Numbered from the stretch's first letter, positions 52,373 through 63,664 are shown. The stretch: DNA of 64,000 nucleotides from Symbiodinium sp. CCMP2592 (GCA_905221615.1 CAJNDT010006202.1:598501-662500); one strand, 5' to 3'. Program-made: numbers and translations. Notes: generated by a model from the sequence alone, not told the origin.

Positions 52373-52478
52373 GGTCATCCTGGTTCCTCTTCTTTGTGTG
52401 GTTCTCTATCCGGGTGTCAATTGGGTGCAAACCATCGACGAGTCTACGGGAAGCCTCGAGGACCTACACAACCTGAAG
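52373..52478 (+). CDS. exon, hydrophobic then acidic
   Basis: Acceptor CATGTAG with G first. Reads VILVPLLCVVLYPGVNWVQT then IDESTGSLEDLHNLK. A GC donor follows at about 52479. Possibly a signal/TM segment followed by a luminal or extracellular start. Confidence 0.5.
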
Positions 52479-52558
52479 TGCAGTAGAACTCGTACCGATG
52501 TGAAAGAAGAAGCACACACGCCTCTTTGTCTTCCTGGGGCTCAGCCAAAAAGCTCAAG

Positions 52559-52723
52559 GCCTCATGGAACAACAATCTTAGACTGAATCGTATGATGACC
52601 GTGGTCGCATTTACCAATAAGCCTCCTTGTTCCCTTATCTTCCTCTCTCATATCGTCTCCCGAATTCGTAGCTTCACTTGGGAAGTATGGCAGGACATGG
52701 TCCCTGCTGCTCTGGCCACGTGA
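52559..52723 (+). CDS. exon, membrane-like
   Basis: Acceptor GCTCAAG, phase 0. Reads ASWNNNLRLNRMMTVVAFTN, KPPCSLIFLSHIVSRIRSFT, WE, where a GTATGG donor (52685) gives phase 0. If unspliced it ends VWQDMVPAALAT with TGA. Probably part of the same gene as 52373-52478, although phases are not reconciled. Confidence 0.48.
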   Translation, partial: ASWNNNLRLNRMMTVVAFTNKPPCSLIFLSHIVSRIRSFTWEVWQDMVPAALAT

Positions 52724-53182
52724 TGAAAATGAAGATATGTCTCACCCCCTACCACGGTGGCGATGGCACGTCCGGATCGCGAGATAAATGAGACGGAAAG
52801 CTTTGAACAGCTCCAGAACTGCAACACGCAAGCTGTTCAGTTTGTTTTTGTATTGTAGTAGCTTTGTCCTGTGAACGGAGACTGTTACTTAGCATAATCT
52901 ACTCCAATGTGCTCCTGCCGCCTGACCACCTTCAGCAAAAAAACACGGTTTTTGCAATGTTGAGGATCGACCCGAAGCCACGCAGCCCCCAAAAACCTTG
53001 AACCCCTGAATCCTGGTTGCCCTAAAACCTTAGGTTGGAGAGCCAGAGGTGGCCTGGATCCCACGGCACCGAACTTAGCATGGGCCATGGGGGTATAATT
53101 GGGTTTAAGATAGGGGCGAGACTTTCTTTGGTTTGGGAGATGTGCGTCTGTCTCACTTCAGGCCTCATGGGCATCTTATAAA

Positions 53183-53300
53183 GTGCTTGTAAGAGTCTGG
53201 TGGACACACCGGGAAAGGGGGCAATACCATGTTCAGCGCAACGACTTTACACGTTGGCTCGGTGTGACTGTTGATGTGTATGGTGCTAGCGGTCTTGGTA
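53183..53300 (+). CDS. weak exon with GTAAGC donor
   Basis: Reads VWWTHRERGQYHVQRNDFTR then WLGVTVDVYGASGL before a GTAAGC donor (53299). Two other + frames are also open across 53183-53513, one with a TM-like stretch. Confidence 0.3.
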
Positions 53301-53529
53301 AGCACGGCTTGCAACTCAGTGCATGTTTTGATGCTGCGCCGAGAGAGCTTCTCAGTCGCAGCGCATGTCTACAACACGTGTCTCCTCAGCCCAGTACATT
53401 CCCTCAACCTTCAGCCCATTTTTCCGAACGTTCGATTGACGACTTTACCGGTCGCAGTTGATTGGCCGAGGATCCTTTGGACAAAGCTTTGGCAAGTGTG
53501 CTGCACCGGCTAGACACGCTGACTGCAGC

Positions 53530-54120
53530 AAGGCATCGCGCTGTGCTCCCTTTGTTCTTGCTTCTGTGTACGTATTGTAAGCTAGTCGAGCCTGGTGGGG
53601 TCTAGATGTCTGGTCGACTGTAGCCTAGATGTTGTTTAGTGTAGCGCAATTCGGGGTGTGGTGTTTTGTAGTTTTATTGAACTGTAGCTTAACCTTGCGC
53701 AAAGTAGTGTAATACCTTCCCCGTACCATTAAATGCCCCCCCTCCCCCTTATAGAAACTCGGTCCCGCTCTTGCGTTTGCTTTGCTCTGGCTGCTGCTCT
53801 TGCTGATGCTCCGGCTCTTGCTCCTGCTCTTGCTCTAACTCCTTCTCTTGCTCTCGCTCTTACTGTGCTCTGAGGGTATTTGGAGCTTCGAAATCTCGAA
53901 ACCCTCCCCTAATTCAGAGCAGGTTCCTACAGGGCAGGGATGATTTCGGGAGGATTTGCCCCAATGTGTTCTTATTTTTAGGGGGTGTTTTACTAAGAGG
54001 GGGAGGGATTAGTTAAGTGGACTGTATTGCAATGCATTGAAACAATGTGGGGTGCATGTAATGCGATGACTTGTATGGTTTTGTGTTGCTTCGTGTATTA
54101 GATTACACTTCTACATATTT
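53530..54120. other. no gene; CTTGCT-type repeats
   Basis: Imperfect GCTCTTGCTCCTGCTCTTGCT repeats at 53770-53870. The rest shows no protein-like frame. Confidence 0.5.
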
Positions 54121-54183
54121 GTATACTCACTCAATAGGTATTATGTATACGTATGTGTATATACATACAACAAAGTATGTAAA

Positions 54184-54280
54184 AGCCAGACAAGTCTACG
54201 CCCAAAGCAGGCTCGAGGTTCAAAAGCTCGGTGCCGGGCGCTACCAAATCGTCTCGTCCCTAGCTTGTGTTCTAGTCTGA
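54184..54280 (+). CDS. C-terminal exon candidate
   Basis: Reads ARQVYAQSRLEVQKLGAGRY then QIVSSLACVLV to stop TGA 54278. An AG acceptor precedes 54184. The antisense frame across 54141-54569 is a longer ORF but looks like a shadow. Confidence 0.42.
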
Positions 54281-54302
54281 TCTTGGGGCTCTTCAGGATT
54301 AA

Positions 54303-54464
54303 GTTGGGGATCTTGGCATGTTGTTGGTAGTTGGGGATGTGTCTGCTCCCGCAAAGCATGGTTCGGCTGGGTCTTGTTGGGGCTTCTACGCAGATGACAC
54401 AAAGGTGGGTGTGCTCCGTGATGTGGCTCAGATGAAGCAGCAACAGAGAGGTGAAATGGCATAG
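54303..54464 (+). CDS. exon with YADDTK motif
   Basis: Open frame reading DLGMLLVVGDVSAPAKHGSA, CWGFYADDTKVGVLRDVAQM, KQQQRGEMA to TAG; acceptor TTGGTAG at about 54330 and a GTGAAA donor before the end. YADDTK matches the active-site strand of reverse transcriptases, but the hydrophobic residues usual around it are missing, so this may be coincidence. Confidence 0.45.
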   Translation, partial: VGDLGMLLVVGDVSAPAKHGSAGSCWGFYADDTKVGVLRDVAQMKQQQRGEMA

Positions 54465-54639
54465 GTCGCCAGCAGACGAGAAGCTCAACCGTAAAACGCG
54501 AGCTGCAAAACATCCAACGCAAACGTGGGCAGCCGACACATCCGTGATAACAGCTCGGCTTGTTTGCATTGTAGGGCTCTTTCCATATGCTTGGTCTTGC
54601 GGTCACAGCGACTGCAAGATGCGTGTTGTAAGCTTCCGT

Positions 54640-54665
54640 CCCGCTGTATATATGTGTATATCTGC

Positions 54666-54697
<32 letters not shown>

Positions 54698-54890
54698 ATG
54701 CATGTATGTATGTATGTATGTATGTACATCTATGTTTATACACGGTAATTTGTGTGTGTATATATATAGATATGTGTATATATATATATATATATACATG
54801 TGTATATACATATGTACGTACATACTTACCTAGCTATCTACCTTTCTATCTATCCATATCCATATATATATATATATATGCACATGTGTG
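54640..54890. repeat. TA/TATG microsatellite cluster
   Basis: Several TA and GTAT runs producing Tyr/Ile-rich false frames on both strands. Confidence 0.85.
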
Positions 54891-55410
54891 TGTGTGTGTA
54901 TCTTTGCCTGCATCCCTCTCTGGGTTTGTATTCCTCGGGGGGGGGCAACTTCGCAGTCAAAGGGCAGTCGGATTTGTGGAGGCGGAGACCTTTCGGTCTA
55001 AGACTGTCGTTCTCAGGGTTTAGGGTCGATCGTTTGTGTGTCTTGGAGTTCAGTTTGTAGATGCTTGATTGACTTATTGCTGGAAGGACAAGAATAGTGT
55101 GTCAAAGGTTGCAGACACATGAGATCCAGGACGGCTACACTACTTTTTGTGCTGGATCCTTGGCTTCCCCGCAACCCCAAACCCCAAGGACCGAAACCCC
55201 ATGACAGTTTTAACTTTTAACGCCTTATACTTGGCCCCTAAGCCCGACCCTCACCATAAAGCCCTAGTTTCCGCACATCTCTGAGGAGGGCCGCGCTGTG
55301 CTTTTGCGAAAATCGTCAGGCCGAGTGTTGCACAGCTTCTGAAGATGGGGTTCTAGGCTTCGAGGGTTGAAGGTTTGGGGGGGTTGGGTTCTATGCCCTC
55401 TGTACAATAG

Positions 55411-55514
55411 AAAGGAACGCTGCGGGGCCCTTGGCCCTGCGTTTTGCAGAGAACTTCATGATCCATTCAGAGCAACTAGGCGGGCGCGGGATTCAAGACG
55501 CCCCCTGTTCCCTT
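55411..55514 (+). CDS. exon with consensus GTGAGT donor
   Basis: Acceptor TACAATAG. Reads RNAAGPLALRFAENFMIHSE then QLGGRGIQDAPCSL, phase 0 at a GTGAGT donor. The internal Met and AEN...HSEQL look helical. Unknown family. Confidence 0.58.
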
Positions 55515-56234
55515 GTGAGTGTCAACAAAGTGCGGATTTGCTTGCAATTCCCACGTTTCTCGGAGTCCTTACAGACTCCACACAAGTTCTGCTCTGACAA
55601 AGCCTTCCTATTGCTTCTTTATTGCAATCCTACCCAATTACCTATTCTTTGGCTCTGAAATGCGGCCGAATATTTAAGACGCCCCTGGGTGCTGGGCACA
55701 TTGCTCAGACTCTAACCCCTGAAGCCCAAACAACTGACCAATGACACGGCACTAAAGACTTGCCAAACACACCTATTCCGGGTGCGGAGCCTGCGTATTT
55801 CAGCCTTAATTACCACTTGATCTTATGGGAAACACCCGATGTCTGTTAAAAATTCGCCGTTTAGCACCAGAAACCTTTGTTTTTGCTTAAAACCAAGGTA
55901 CGTCTTGAATCCCGCGCCCGGCTAAAGTTACACACCATGGTTTGCCGTGCTTGTAGGGGCAAGGACGGGTACGATAAGCCATCATCACCAGACTGATGTC
56001 GATTGTCATGACAACTAAAGTCGATAATGGTCGTGTTGATGACGAGAGCAATAACTACCATCGGAAACCAGCATCATCAACATCATATTCATCAGTGTCA
56101 TGTTTCCACAGTTACCACCAGCACGACCATAAGGGCTACTTCTTACCATGCGATGCTGCTTCGTGTGCAATGCAAGCATGATCCTGCTCATCGCATATTC
56201 TACTGAATGTTGAATCCTATTGGTGATGATGGCA

Positions 56235-56500
56235 AACCCTAAACCCTAAACCCCTACACCCTAAACCCCTAAACCCTAAACCCCTAAACCCTAAACCCTC
56301 ATGATGCATTGATCAGGCCACACTGAACTTTTGAAAATATTCCCACGCAGGGACCCTGTGGCTGTAGGCTTTTCAGGAGCTTTGACCCGCACATCATGAG
56401 GGTTTAGGGTTTAGGCTTTAAGGGTTTAGGGTTTAGGGTTTAGGGGTTTAGGGTTTAGGGGTTTAGGGTTTAGGGGATTAGGGTTTAGGGTTTAGGGTTA
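56235..56500. repeat. inverted telomere-type arrays forming a palindrome
   Basis: CCCTAAA units (56235-56299) end in CTCATGATG, and after an 85-nt spacer CATCATGAG leads into TTTAGGG units (56401-56499). At least 24 bp next to the spacer are perfect reverse complements, and the arrays extend the pairing with some one-base slips. It lies directly upstream of exon 56520. Confidence 0.85.
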
Positions 56501-56519
56501 TTTGCCTTGGACCTGAAAG

Positions 56520-56819
56520 CTTCTCGAAGGGAAACCCGACTACAAGCATGAGCTGCTCATACATGTTCTTGTGCAAGGAAGTCTGGTTGTATGTGTAAAC
56601 CACCAGGTGCTTACATGCCACTGTTGCGAGCATCAGCTGAGCTCAGCTGTGAAGATACATACCGCCAACCAGCAGCTGCATACCCTGAGAAAATCTAACT
56701 ACTGTACATATATACACACAGGTTACCGCATCTCGTATGAAGGAGCATCACCACGGAAGCAGAAGCAGAGTTTGGTTGTTTATGAGGAGAAGGACTGCAG
56801 CTTGGACTTGAGCTCTTGA
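56520..56819 (+). CDS. two-exon gene end, unknown protein
   Basis: Exon 56520-56577 (acceptor CTGAAAG) reads LLEGKPDYKHELLIHVLVQ and ends one base into a codon at a GA dinucleotide donor. Exon 56722-56819 (acceptor CACACAG) starts with two bases that complete Gly and reads YRISYEGASPRKQKQSLVVY then EEKDCSLDLSS to stop TGA. The in-phase join supports the GA-AG intron. Function unknown. Confidence 0.58.
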   Translation, partial: LLEGKPDYKHELLIHVLVQGSLVVCVNHQVLTCHCCEHQLSSAVKIHTANQQLHTLRKSNYCTYIHTGYRISYEGASPRKQKQSLVVYEEKDCSLDLSS

Positions 56820-57070
56820 TTGCTGGGTTTACTCAGACGCTCCCGAAGTTATGTCAGATTTCCGGTTGACTGCTTCCCAACACCTGTGACGGTCTCACCA
56901 TCTTTGTGGCTCTGTTTCTGGGAGTGAACGACAATGCGCGCACCACGGTATCCAAAGTGGAGATGCCCGTGCAGAGGTGATTGTGCATGCCTGGGCAGCT
57001 ACTGCTTGTTTACAGGGACGGTCTACAAATTGTGGGATTAGGCGTTCTGTCTCCCTCGACCCTTCGCTAG

Positions 57071-57226
57071 AAGCGTGAGGAAGACGGAACTTTCGGTGAG
57101 GGCATGGACCTCTCCTTCTACCTCTCTCAGGCCGTGTCTTTCGGGTTCAACAGTCAGGCAAGGCATTTCCGTCCCTGGCAATCGAGACGATTTAGTTCGC
57201 AAGGGCCAGTCTCCCTGGACATCTGA
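57071..57226 (+). CDS. exon, unknown protein
   Basis: Acceptor TTCGCTAG, phase 0. Reads KREEDGTFGEGMDLSFYLSQ, AVSFGFNSQ to a GC donor (57158). If unspliced it continues ARHFRPWQSRRFSSQ to TGA 57224. The other frames, including the antisense ORF, are weaker. Confidence 0.58.
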   Translation, partial: KREEDGTFGEGMDLSFYLSQAVSFGFNSQARHFRPWQSRRFSSQGPVSLDI

Positions 57227-57289
57227 CTGCTTACACCCCTCGACCCAAGCCGTTTGGGTGACAAAAATCAGCATGAACAACAAGAGTAG

Positions 57290-57475
57290 GATAGGGGCCT
57301 TAAGTTTTACCTACAATGCTTTGGGGGGGTCCTGATACAACTTATTGTATAGTGGGCCCGAAGACCCTATTCCACTTGTTAAGGCCCTTATACTATATAG
57401 GACCCTACAAAAGATCCCTTTAAGGATCCCTTTAAAGGGAGCCTTATTCTACTTATTAAGGCCCTCATATTCCCG
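57290..57475. repeat. dispersed AT-rich repeat copy
   Basis: Contains GATCCCTTTAAGGATCC, CCCTTTAAAGGG and CTACTTATTAAGGCCC, the family of 3140-3310. Confidence 0.7.
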
Positions 57476-57873
57476 TAAAGTAGCAACAAGCAGACCCCGA
57501 ACGATCCGGGGAGGCCGCCAATGTCGCGGCCTCCCTCTCTGGCGTCTCACCGGGGCTGCCAGGGAGCCCAGGGATTCGTGGGTTTAGGGTTATAGGGTTT
57601 AGGGTTTTGGGCTTTGGGGGGGTGTGGGTTTTTTGGGGCATAAAATTCGGGAAGTCATCTCGCAAGGTGCATAGCTCCAGCCAGGTGTCGATGTGGAACA
57701 GAGGGGTTCACCCTTTGAGCAGTTTGGGTCTGTTTGGTCTCGCAAAGCTGGGCTAACTTACTTGGTGCCAGATTGTCCTTAATCCCTAAAGCCGACAGCT
57801 TATGGTTTTGGGTGTAGGGTCCCTGCATAGCAACCTCAATGAAGATTTGTGGGGTTGTTTGCCGGCTCCGTAG

Positions 57874-58238
57874 GGTTTGCTTGCTGGTCAGGGAAGACCT
57901 CATCCGTTCAAAAAAGCACGACTTCCAGCGGGCTAAGCACCAAGGTGTCTCAGCAGGTTGGCTGTTTCCTGTGCTTGGTACCGCACTTGTCAATTGCAGT
58001 ACGCAGACACCGCGCCCCTCCCCCCGAAGCTGTACCTCAGGTCAGCTGTCGGTCGGATACCTCAGGACTCTTTCAGTTCGCGTCGGGTTTGCACGCAGCT
58101 GGGTTAGGGATTGATGGGATTTTTGGGGTGAGCTCCGAAGGATTCTTATACGGACAGGCAGTGTTCGAGAAAGTTTGTTCACAGGGGCGAAAACAAAGCT
58201 TTCTGCAGTTCTCCCGATTTCTGGGTTTCGAGACTAAA
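57874..58238 (+). CDS. three-exon stretch, unknown gene
   Basis: Exon 57874-57944 (acceptor CCGTAG, donor GTGTCT) reads VCLLVREDLIRSKKHDFQRA then KHQ. Exon 58066-58127 (acceptor CCTCAG, donor GTGAGC) reads LFQFASGLHAAGLGIDGIFG. Exon 58185-58238 (acceptor TTCACAG, donor GTTTCG) reads GRKQSFLQFSRFLGFETK. Both joins are in phase (1/2 and 0/0), giving a continuous protein. It may continue the gene with exon 57071, though that link is not in phase. No family is recognised. Confidence 0.6.
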
Positions 58239-58306
58239 GTTTCGGGTGGAGAATATAAGATTCAGAGTTGAGGCATGGGCACAGGCAGGAGCAATATACA
58301 TATACG

Positions 58307-58310
<4 letters not shown>

Positions 58311-58342
<32 letters not shown>
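58311..58342. repeat. TA microsatellite
   Basis: TA dinucleotide run just downstream of the preceding exon set. Confidence 0.9.
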
Positions 58343-58343
<1 letters not shown>

Positions 58344-58399
58344 TTGTATACCGTTGACACCAGATGAAGCGTTGGGACACTTCCTTCTGCAGCAGGTTC

Positions 58400-59730
58400 G
58401 GGAGTTGTGAAGAACCAGCTTTTTTTCTGCGACTGTGGGCTTCAGGGTTTAGAGACCATATAACCCCAAACCCAATATGTTTCCGAAAATAGGGGACCCG
58501 AATATAGCACCCTAAATAGTAGGACCATGTAGGACCCTTATGTTTAAGGGCCCCTCAAAACAGCGTACCCCGAATGATCGGAAAAGAGCCCTTTAAGGGA
58601 ACCCTTTTTGTAGCTTTAATGGAACCCTTAGGTACCCGCTTGTTTTCGGAAACTTCCATATGCCTTTAAACCCGAGGAATCCTCCGCAGACGAAGCCAGG
58701 AGTTACGCCTCACCTTCCGGACGGAAGGCAACGAAAACGAGCAAGGTGCGGGTTTAGGGTTGTGGGGTTTAGGGTGTAGGGGCTCCTAGAGACGGTCAAG
58801 GCATCCATGCAAGGAGGCATGGAGTTCGTCAATTCGGAGTAGTTGTATTATATCACACTATGTTGCTTTATTACATTCTATCACCTTCATACATCATACT
58901 GCATCTTCTTTTGTATTGTTGTACTGATATCATTCATATGTTCATCATTAGTATTGTTTTGATATGTAGTATTATTGTTGTTATTGGAATTATTGATTAG
59001 TATAAAAATCAATGTCATTCTTCTCACTCGGTTCAGGCTTCAGACGTTTGGAGCTTAGGGGTTGAGGCTCCAGGGCCTGCGATGGAGCGTATCGGTGTCC
59101 GAAGGTCCGATACTTCAGGGTTTAGGGTTTAGGGTTTAGGGCTGGTCTTCGGTGCAAAAAGTAGGGCTGGTCTTCGGTATCCGAAGCCCTCCAGCCTGAG
59201 CTCTCTTCACCTTTTGGGGCCTTCGGGCTTGGAGGTTGGAGATCTGAGGGTATTCGTGGGCCTGCGAGGCTTCGGCAGGGGCTCCGGTCTTTCTTGGATT
59301 TCTGGAGGGGCTGCGGCATTTTGTGGGGTTCAGGAGTTCGCAATTTAGCGCTGTGGCTGTAGCTGTTTCATGATGTCTTTTATCATTTGTTATCATTATG
59401 TTGTTGCGGATCCTCGTACCGTGTATAGCAGTATACTACTGGGCGTACATCTATTCAAAACCCTAAACCCTACAGGGAAAAAACCTACATGGCATATCAA
59501 GGCAAAGACCCGCGAAATTTGCTGAAATCCTGACAGCCAGGCTATGAGAACGTCAGCTCGTGGTGTGCTCGGTGGTTGTCAGTTTGGATAGACTTCCGGC
59601 GTCCGCCGAGGGTCGAGAGAAGAGGGCTTGCAGGGTTTGGGATGTATGCGTTGAGGGCTTCGAGGAGTATTTTTGAGAGTGGAGTTTCAGTTTGACATGG
59701 GTCTTGTGGGGTTCACGGGACTCCGGGGTT
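58400..59730. other. repeat-rich spacer, no gene
   Basis: AT-rich repeat-family words (58.5-58.65 kb), short TTTAGGG clusters (58.75, 59.11-59.14 kb), an AT-rich segment 58.85-59.02 kb, and a direct duplication of GGGCTGGTCTTCGGT at 59140 and 59165. I see no protein-like frame on +. Confidence 0.55.
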
Positions 59731-59855
59731 TATGCCTTCTTTTGGTTCACAGCCAAGAGCAGACGGCAGTTGCATGGTGATTGTTCTCCTTCCGTGGTTG
59801 AGCGCCAAAATGGGACTGTTGGAGGCTTTGCCGCTTAGAGGTTCAAGGCTGGCAG

Positions 59856-59945
59856 GACTTCCTCGAGTCCCTCGAATGTCCGGATCGTTTTCTGCGTGTC
59901 GAGTTGTGGTTTGCTTCTTGGCTGAGGTTTCGGACTGGCTGTTCC
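59856..59945 (+). CDS. exon, unknown protein
   Basis: Acceptor TGGCAG, phase 0. Reads DFLESLECPDRFLRVELWFA then SWLRFRTGCS with a GTTCGA donor. It cannot be spliced directly to 59969 (gap only 23 nt) unless it ends earlier. Confidence 0.45.
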
Positions 59946-59968
59946 GTTCGAAACTGATATTTCCCTAG

Positions 59969-60036
59969 CATATGCCGACTTTGCAGGCCGGCTTTTGCTG
60001 CCATGCAAGTTCTGCCATCAATCCCAATTTTGGCTG
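59969..60036 (+). CDS. exon, possible zinc-binding Cys/His
   Basis: Acceptor TCCCTAG and GTGAGG donor, phase 0 at the 3' side. Reads YADFAGRLLLPCKFCHQSQF then WL; C-x2-C-H could bind zinc. Unknown family. Confidence 0.52.
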
Positions 60037-60199
60037 GTGAGGTATTTGTCAACCAGCTCATTCGTGTGGTAATGATTGCCGTTCTCATCATGAGAACTGC
60101 CAGCTGTTGGCTCATGCCCCCTTCCCAGTTGGTTGCCACCAGCTTATGCAAATGTAGGTATCTCTGCCCCGGTTTAAGACAATTGACGATCAAGTAAAC

Positions 60200-60740
60200 G
60201 GCAACATAGGGGGAGGCTCAAATGTGCCAGCTGCGAAGCTTAGAATTTCAATGCGTTTTGCATCACTTTAGACATCTTGGTCGCGAACAGCTCCCTTCTG
60301 AGGCATAGCGGCAGATATCCTGTATGATATCCTCTGGTCGAGCCCACTTTCTGACGGATTAAGTAATGCATCAAGCTTCTATACTACACCACATTCCAGA
60401 ACTAGTACTTATGCACAACCGGAAACAACCAAACATTGTCCTGTCGACTACATTTTGGTGTGTAGCCACTGGTCCATCTGGTCTAGGAATCTAGCAATAC
60501 AGACGCTTTGAGCTGCAGTCTCTTGCAATGTTTAGGGTCACCGTAGTCTTCAAGCTTCAAGCAAGCAATCCGGTCAGCTTGTAATTGTAACTCTGGCAAC
60601 ATACCGCCCCACTCCTGACACTTTCAAGCGAACACTCAGGGCCCAGCGACAACATTCGATGCGCAAGGTCGCGGGTATAAGAGTGCGGGCTCTGGGACCG
60701 AGGGGCGCCGCGACCGAACAAGCAAGCTACAGCAGCTACA
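60200..60740. other. no gene seen
   Basis: No reading frame, RNA or repeat worth calling in this stretch. Confidence 0.4.
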
Positions 60741-60993
60741 GGTGATCTATCTCTGCATGGCTAGGATGCGTAGTTTAGATTCTTGGATCCGCCCAGTCTT
60801 TTCTGCAGGGGCCTCAAGCCATTGCCCGGTTACACCGTGCTGCACTCTAACAACATGCATTCGAATCAGCCCCCGATCTGCCGTTGTACGGTCTTGCCAT
60901 ATGTTACTCCAGCACTGTGATGACGGGGAGATCTTCTTGCGATGAAAGTCTCGATGTTTGCCACGGCTTTGCTTCCCGATGCGATTCGTGCAG

Positions 60994-61059
60994 GCTGTGG
61001 AAGAGGCAGGTCTGCGTCACAAGGCTGCAGAGGCCTGCATGGCCATTTATGCGTCGTCG
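60994..61059 (+). CDS. exon, Ala-rich helix
   Basis: Acceptor TCGTGCAG, phase 0. Reads AVEEAGLRHKAAEACMAIYA then SS with GTCAAG donor, 22 codons exactly. The upstream context offers a Met-started frame (MKVSMFATALLPDA at 60943) that is out of phase. Confidence 0.52.
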
Positions 61060-61931
61060 GTCAAGCTTAGTAGACTTTTACTGGCTGCATGCTCTTTGCG
61101 GTGCATCTGTCCAAGTTTGGCGTTTTTGGGAAATCCCCTCCGCACAGACACATGCCCGCACACATGTCACACACACACACACACACAGATTCTCCCCTGC
61201 CTGCCTGCCTACCTACTTATACCGACACCCACGACCCGTGGTTCCGATTCCTAGGTTTACGATTCCACTCAAGGTCAGTCAATGACCAAACAGGCACCCC
61301 GTCATCTCAACAACGGCGACATACATCATAAGCTCGTAATTCCTTGACCCCCACAGCTGCGTCTTTCCATCCTCCTGCTTGTGAGAGCCTCGTCAGACCC
61401 TGGCTGGCCTTAGCTACGTAGAAGACAATAAACAAATAAGCCACTCAAGTAAACCCTTGGCCATAGCTCGCCGGATACCCCACACCGTATAAAGTTTAAA
61501 CTCTAAACCACGAAAGAAGAGGCAGTCGAGATGCAACTTTCAGCCGCCGGAGACCTGGCATTGGGATTTCCGGGATGCCCAATCTCGCTGATCAAGTTGA
61601 TGATGGCTTAGGGACTATCGGATCGAGGCGGACTGTTGAAACTTTCGGAGTTTAGGAAGTAAGGTTGGGGCCCTGCACTTAAACAGCTCTCCCACGAGTC
61701 ATGAAGTAGGGTTGCGCAGAAGCTGCGGCGTCGAACTTTGATGCACGGTATTCAGGTCTTGGGCACGCAGAACAGAGTCGCGACTGCGTAACCAAACCCC
61801 ACATGAAATCCAGGAAACCCGAAACCGTTCGTTTCTATTTTGGGGTTTGGTGTATTTCAGAAAAGGCTGCAGGCTGCACGGAGTCCGGCAGCAACAAAGT
61901 CGATCTGTTTTTGTCTCAGATGTTGGTTCAG

Positions 61932-62071
61932 GCTCAATCTTGGACCGGCTTTCGTCTTCGGCTGATGGGTACTTGCATGTGACTTACTTCTTTAGTGCCA
62001 GCATCGGTGTCGTGGGCCCGCTCGCTGGACAACTTGCAGCACCTGTCTTCATAGGACCCATGAATTTTTAG
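61932..62071 (+). CDS. C-terminal exon, hydrophobic
   Basis: Acceptor GGTTCAG. Reads SILDRLSSSADGYLHVTYFF, SASIGVVGPLAGQLAAPVFI then GPMNF to stop TAG. A second + frame over 61900-61980 (KVDLFLSQMLVQAQSWTG) competes for the 5' part. Confidence 0.48.
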
Positions 62072-62142
62072 TACAAAACGAAACCAAAATCTCACATTTC
62101 GGAAACAGCTGTATGATTGAAGCCCTTCACCACCACCACCCG

Positions 62143-62930
<788 letters not shown>

Positions 62931-63064
62931 GTACGAAACTTAAAACTACCGTAGCTCGGGTTGAACTTTCCCGCGCTACACCGTACACTCCAGCCTGAAC
63001 TCGCTGAACCGTGTGAATCTCTGCAGCACTCATCACTCACTACAGCAGTCATCGGCAACCCTTA

Positions 63065-63247
63065 ATGCGACAGCTCTGTGACCAGACCCATAAACGCCCT
63101 ATGAAGCTTCTGTGGGCCTCCTTACAGTTCAGGGCTTTGGCGCTGCCCGAAGCCACGACGAGAGGAGCTTCACAAAGGCCCGTTTGCCCAGAAGCCGGCC
63201 AGGCAGCCGTAATAGCAAGCTGCTGGTGCGTAACAGTGCAAGAGTAG
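63065..63247 (+). CDS. 60-codon ORF, uncertain
   Basis: ATG 63065 to TAG. Reads MKLLWASLQFRALALPE and EAGQAAVIASCWCVTVQE. No supporting junctions; the antisense is also open. Confidence 0.25.
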   Translation: MRQLCDQTHKRPMKLLWASLQFRALALPEATTRGASQRPVCPEAGQAAVIASCWCVTVQE

Positions 63248-63475
63248 ATATGCAATGATGGAGCAGAGCCTGGGTTCAAAAGATATGAGATGCACTTTGC
63301 AGGCTACAGTGCTCTCGCTGTGAGCTCGTGCGATCCTCGGCACCGTAGCGCACAGCCCGAAGTACAAGGTAGGTGCAGGTCATGCCGTTTCTGAACGACA
63401 GCTTGCTGAAAGGCCCAAGCGGGCGCGGGCAGAGCAGATAGATTCGAAGGATTTGGGGAGGTACCCCCATGACAG

Positions 63476-63664
63476 AAAGCTTCGCGTCTGCCCAAAGCTG
63501 GATCAAGGCCCCGGGTGAGAGATGCCAGAATTCAATGGTTGCATGTCCTCTTTCTCGCTGTGGTGGTGTCGCCGGCAACCGGAACCATTGTTTCGTATCT
63601 TGCCCAGAGCCTCCAAAACCCCTTGACGAAGGAATATACGTTAAATCATGTTAGGGGATCCTAG
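63476..63664 (+). CDS. exon with TM helix, C-terminal
   Basis: Acceptor GACAG. Reads KASRLPKAGSRPRVRDARIQ, WLHVLFLAVVVSPATGTIVS, then YLAQSLQNPLTKEYTLNHVR to TAG. A GTGAGA donor with a CCAG acceptor inside (63514-63528) is too close to form an intron. Unknown family. Confidence 0.5.
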   Translation, partial: KASRLPKAGSRPRVRDARIQWLHVLFLAVVVSPATGTIVSYLAQSLQNPLTKEYTLNHVRGS

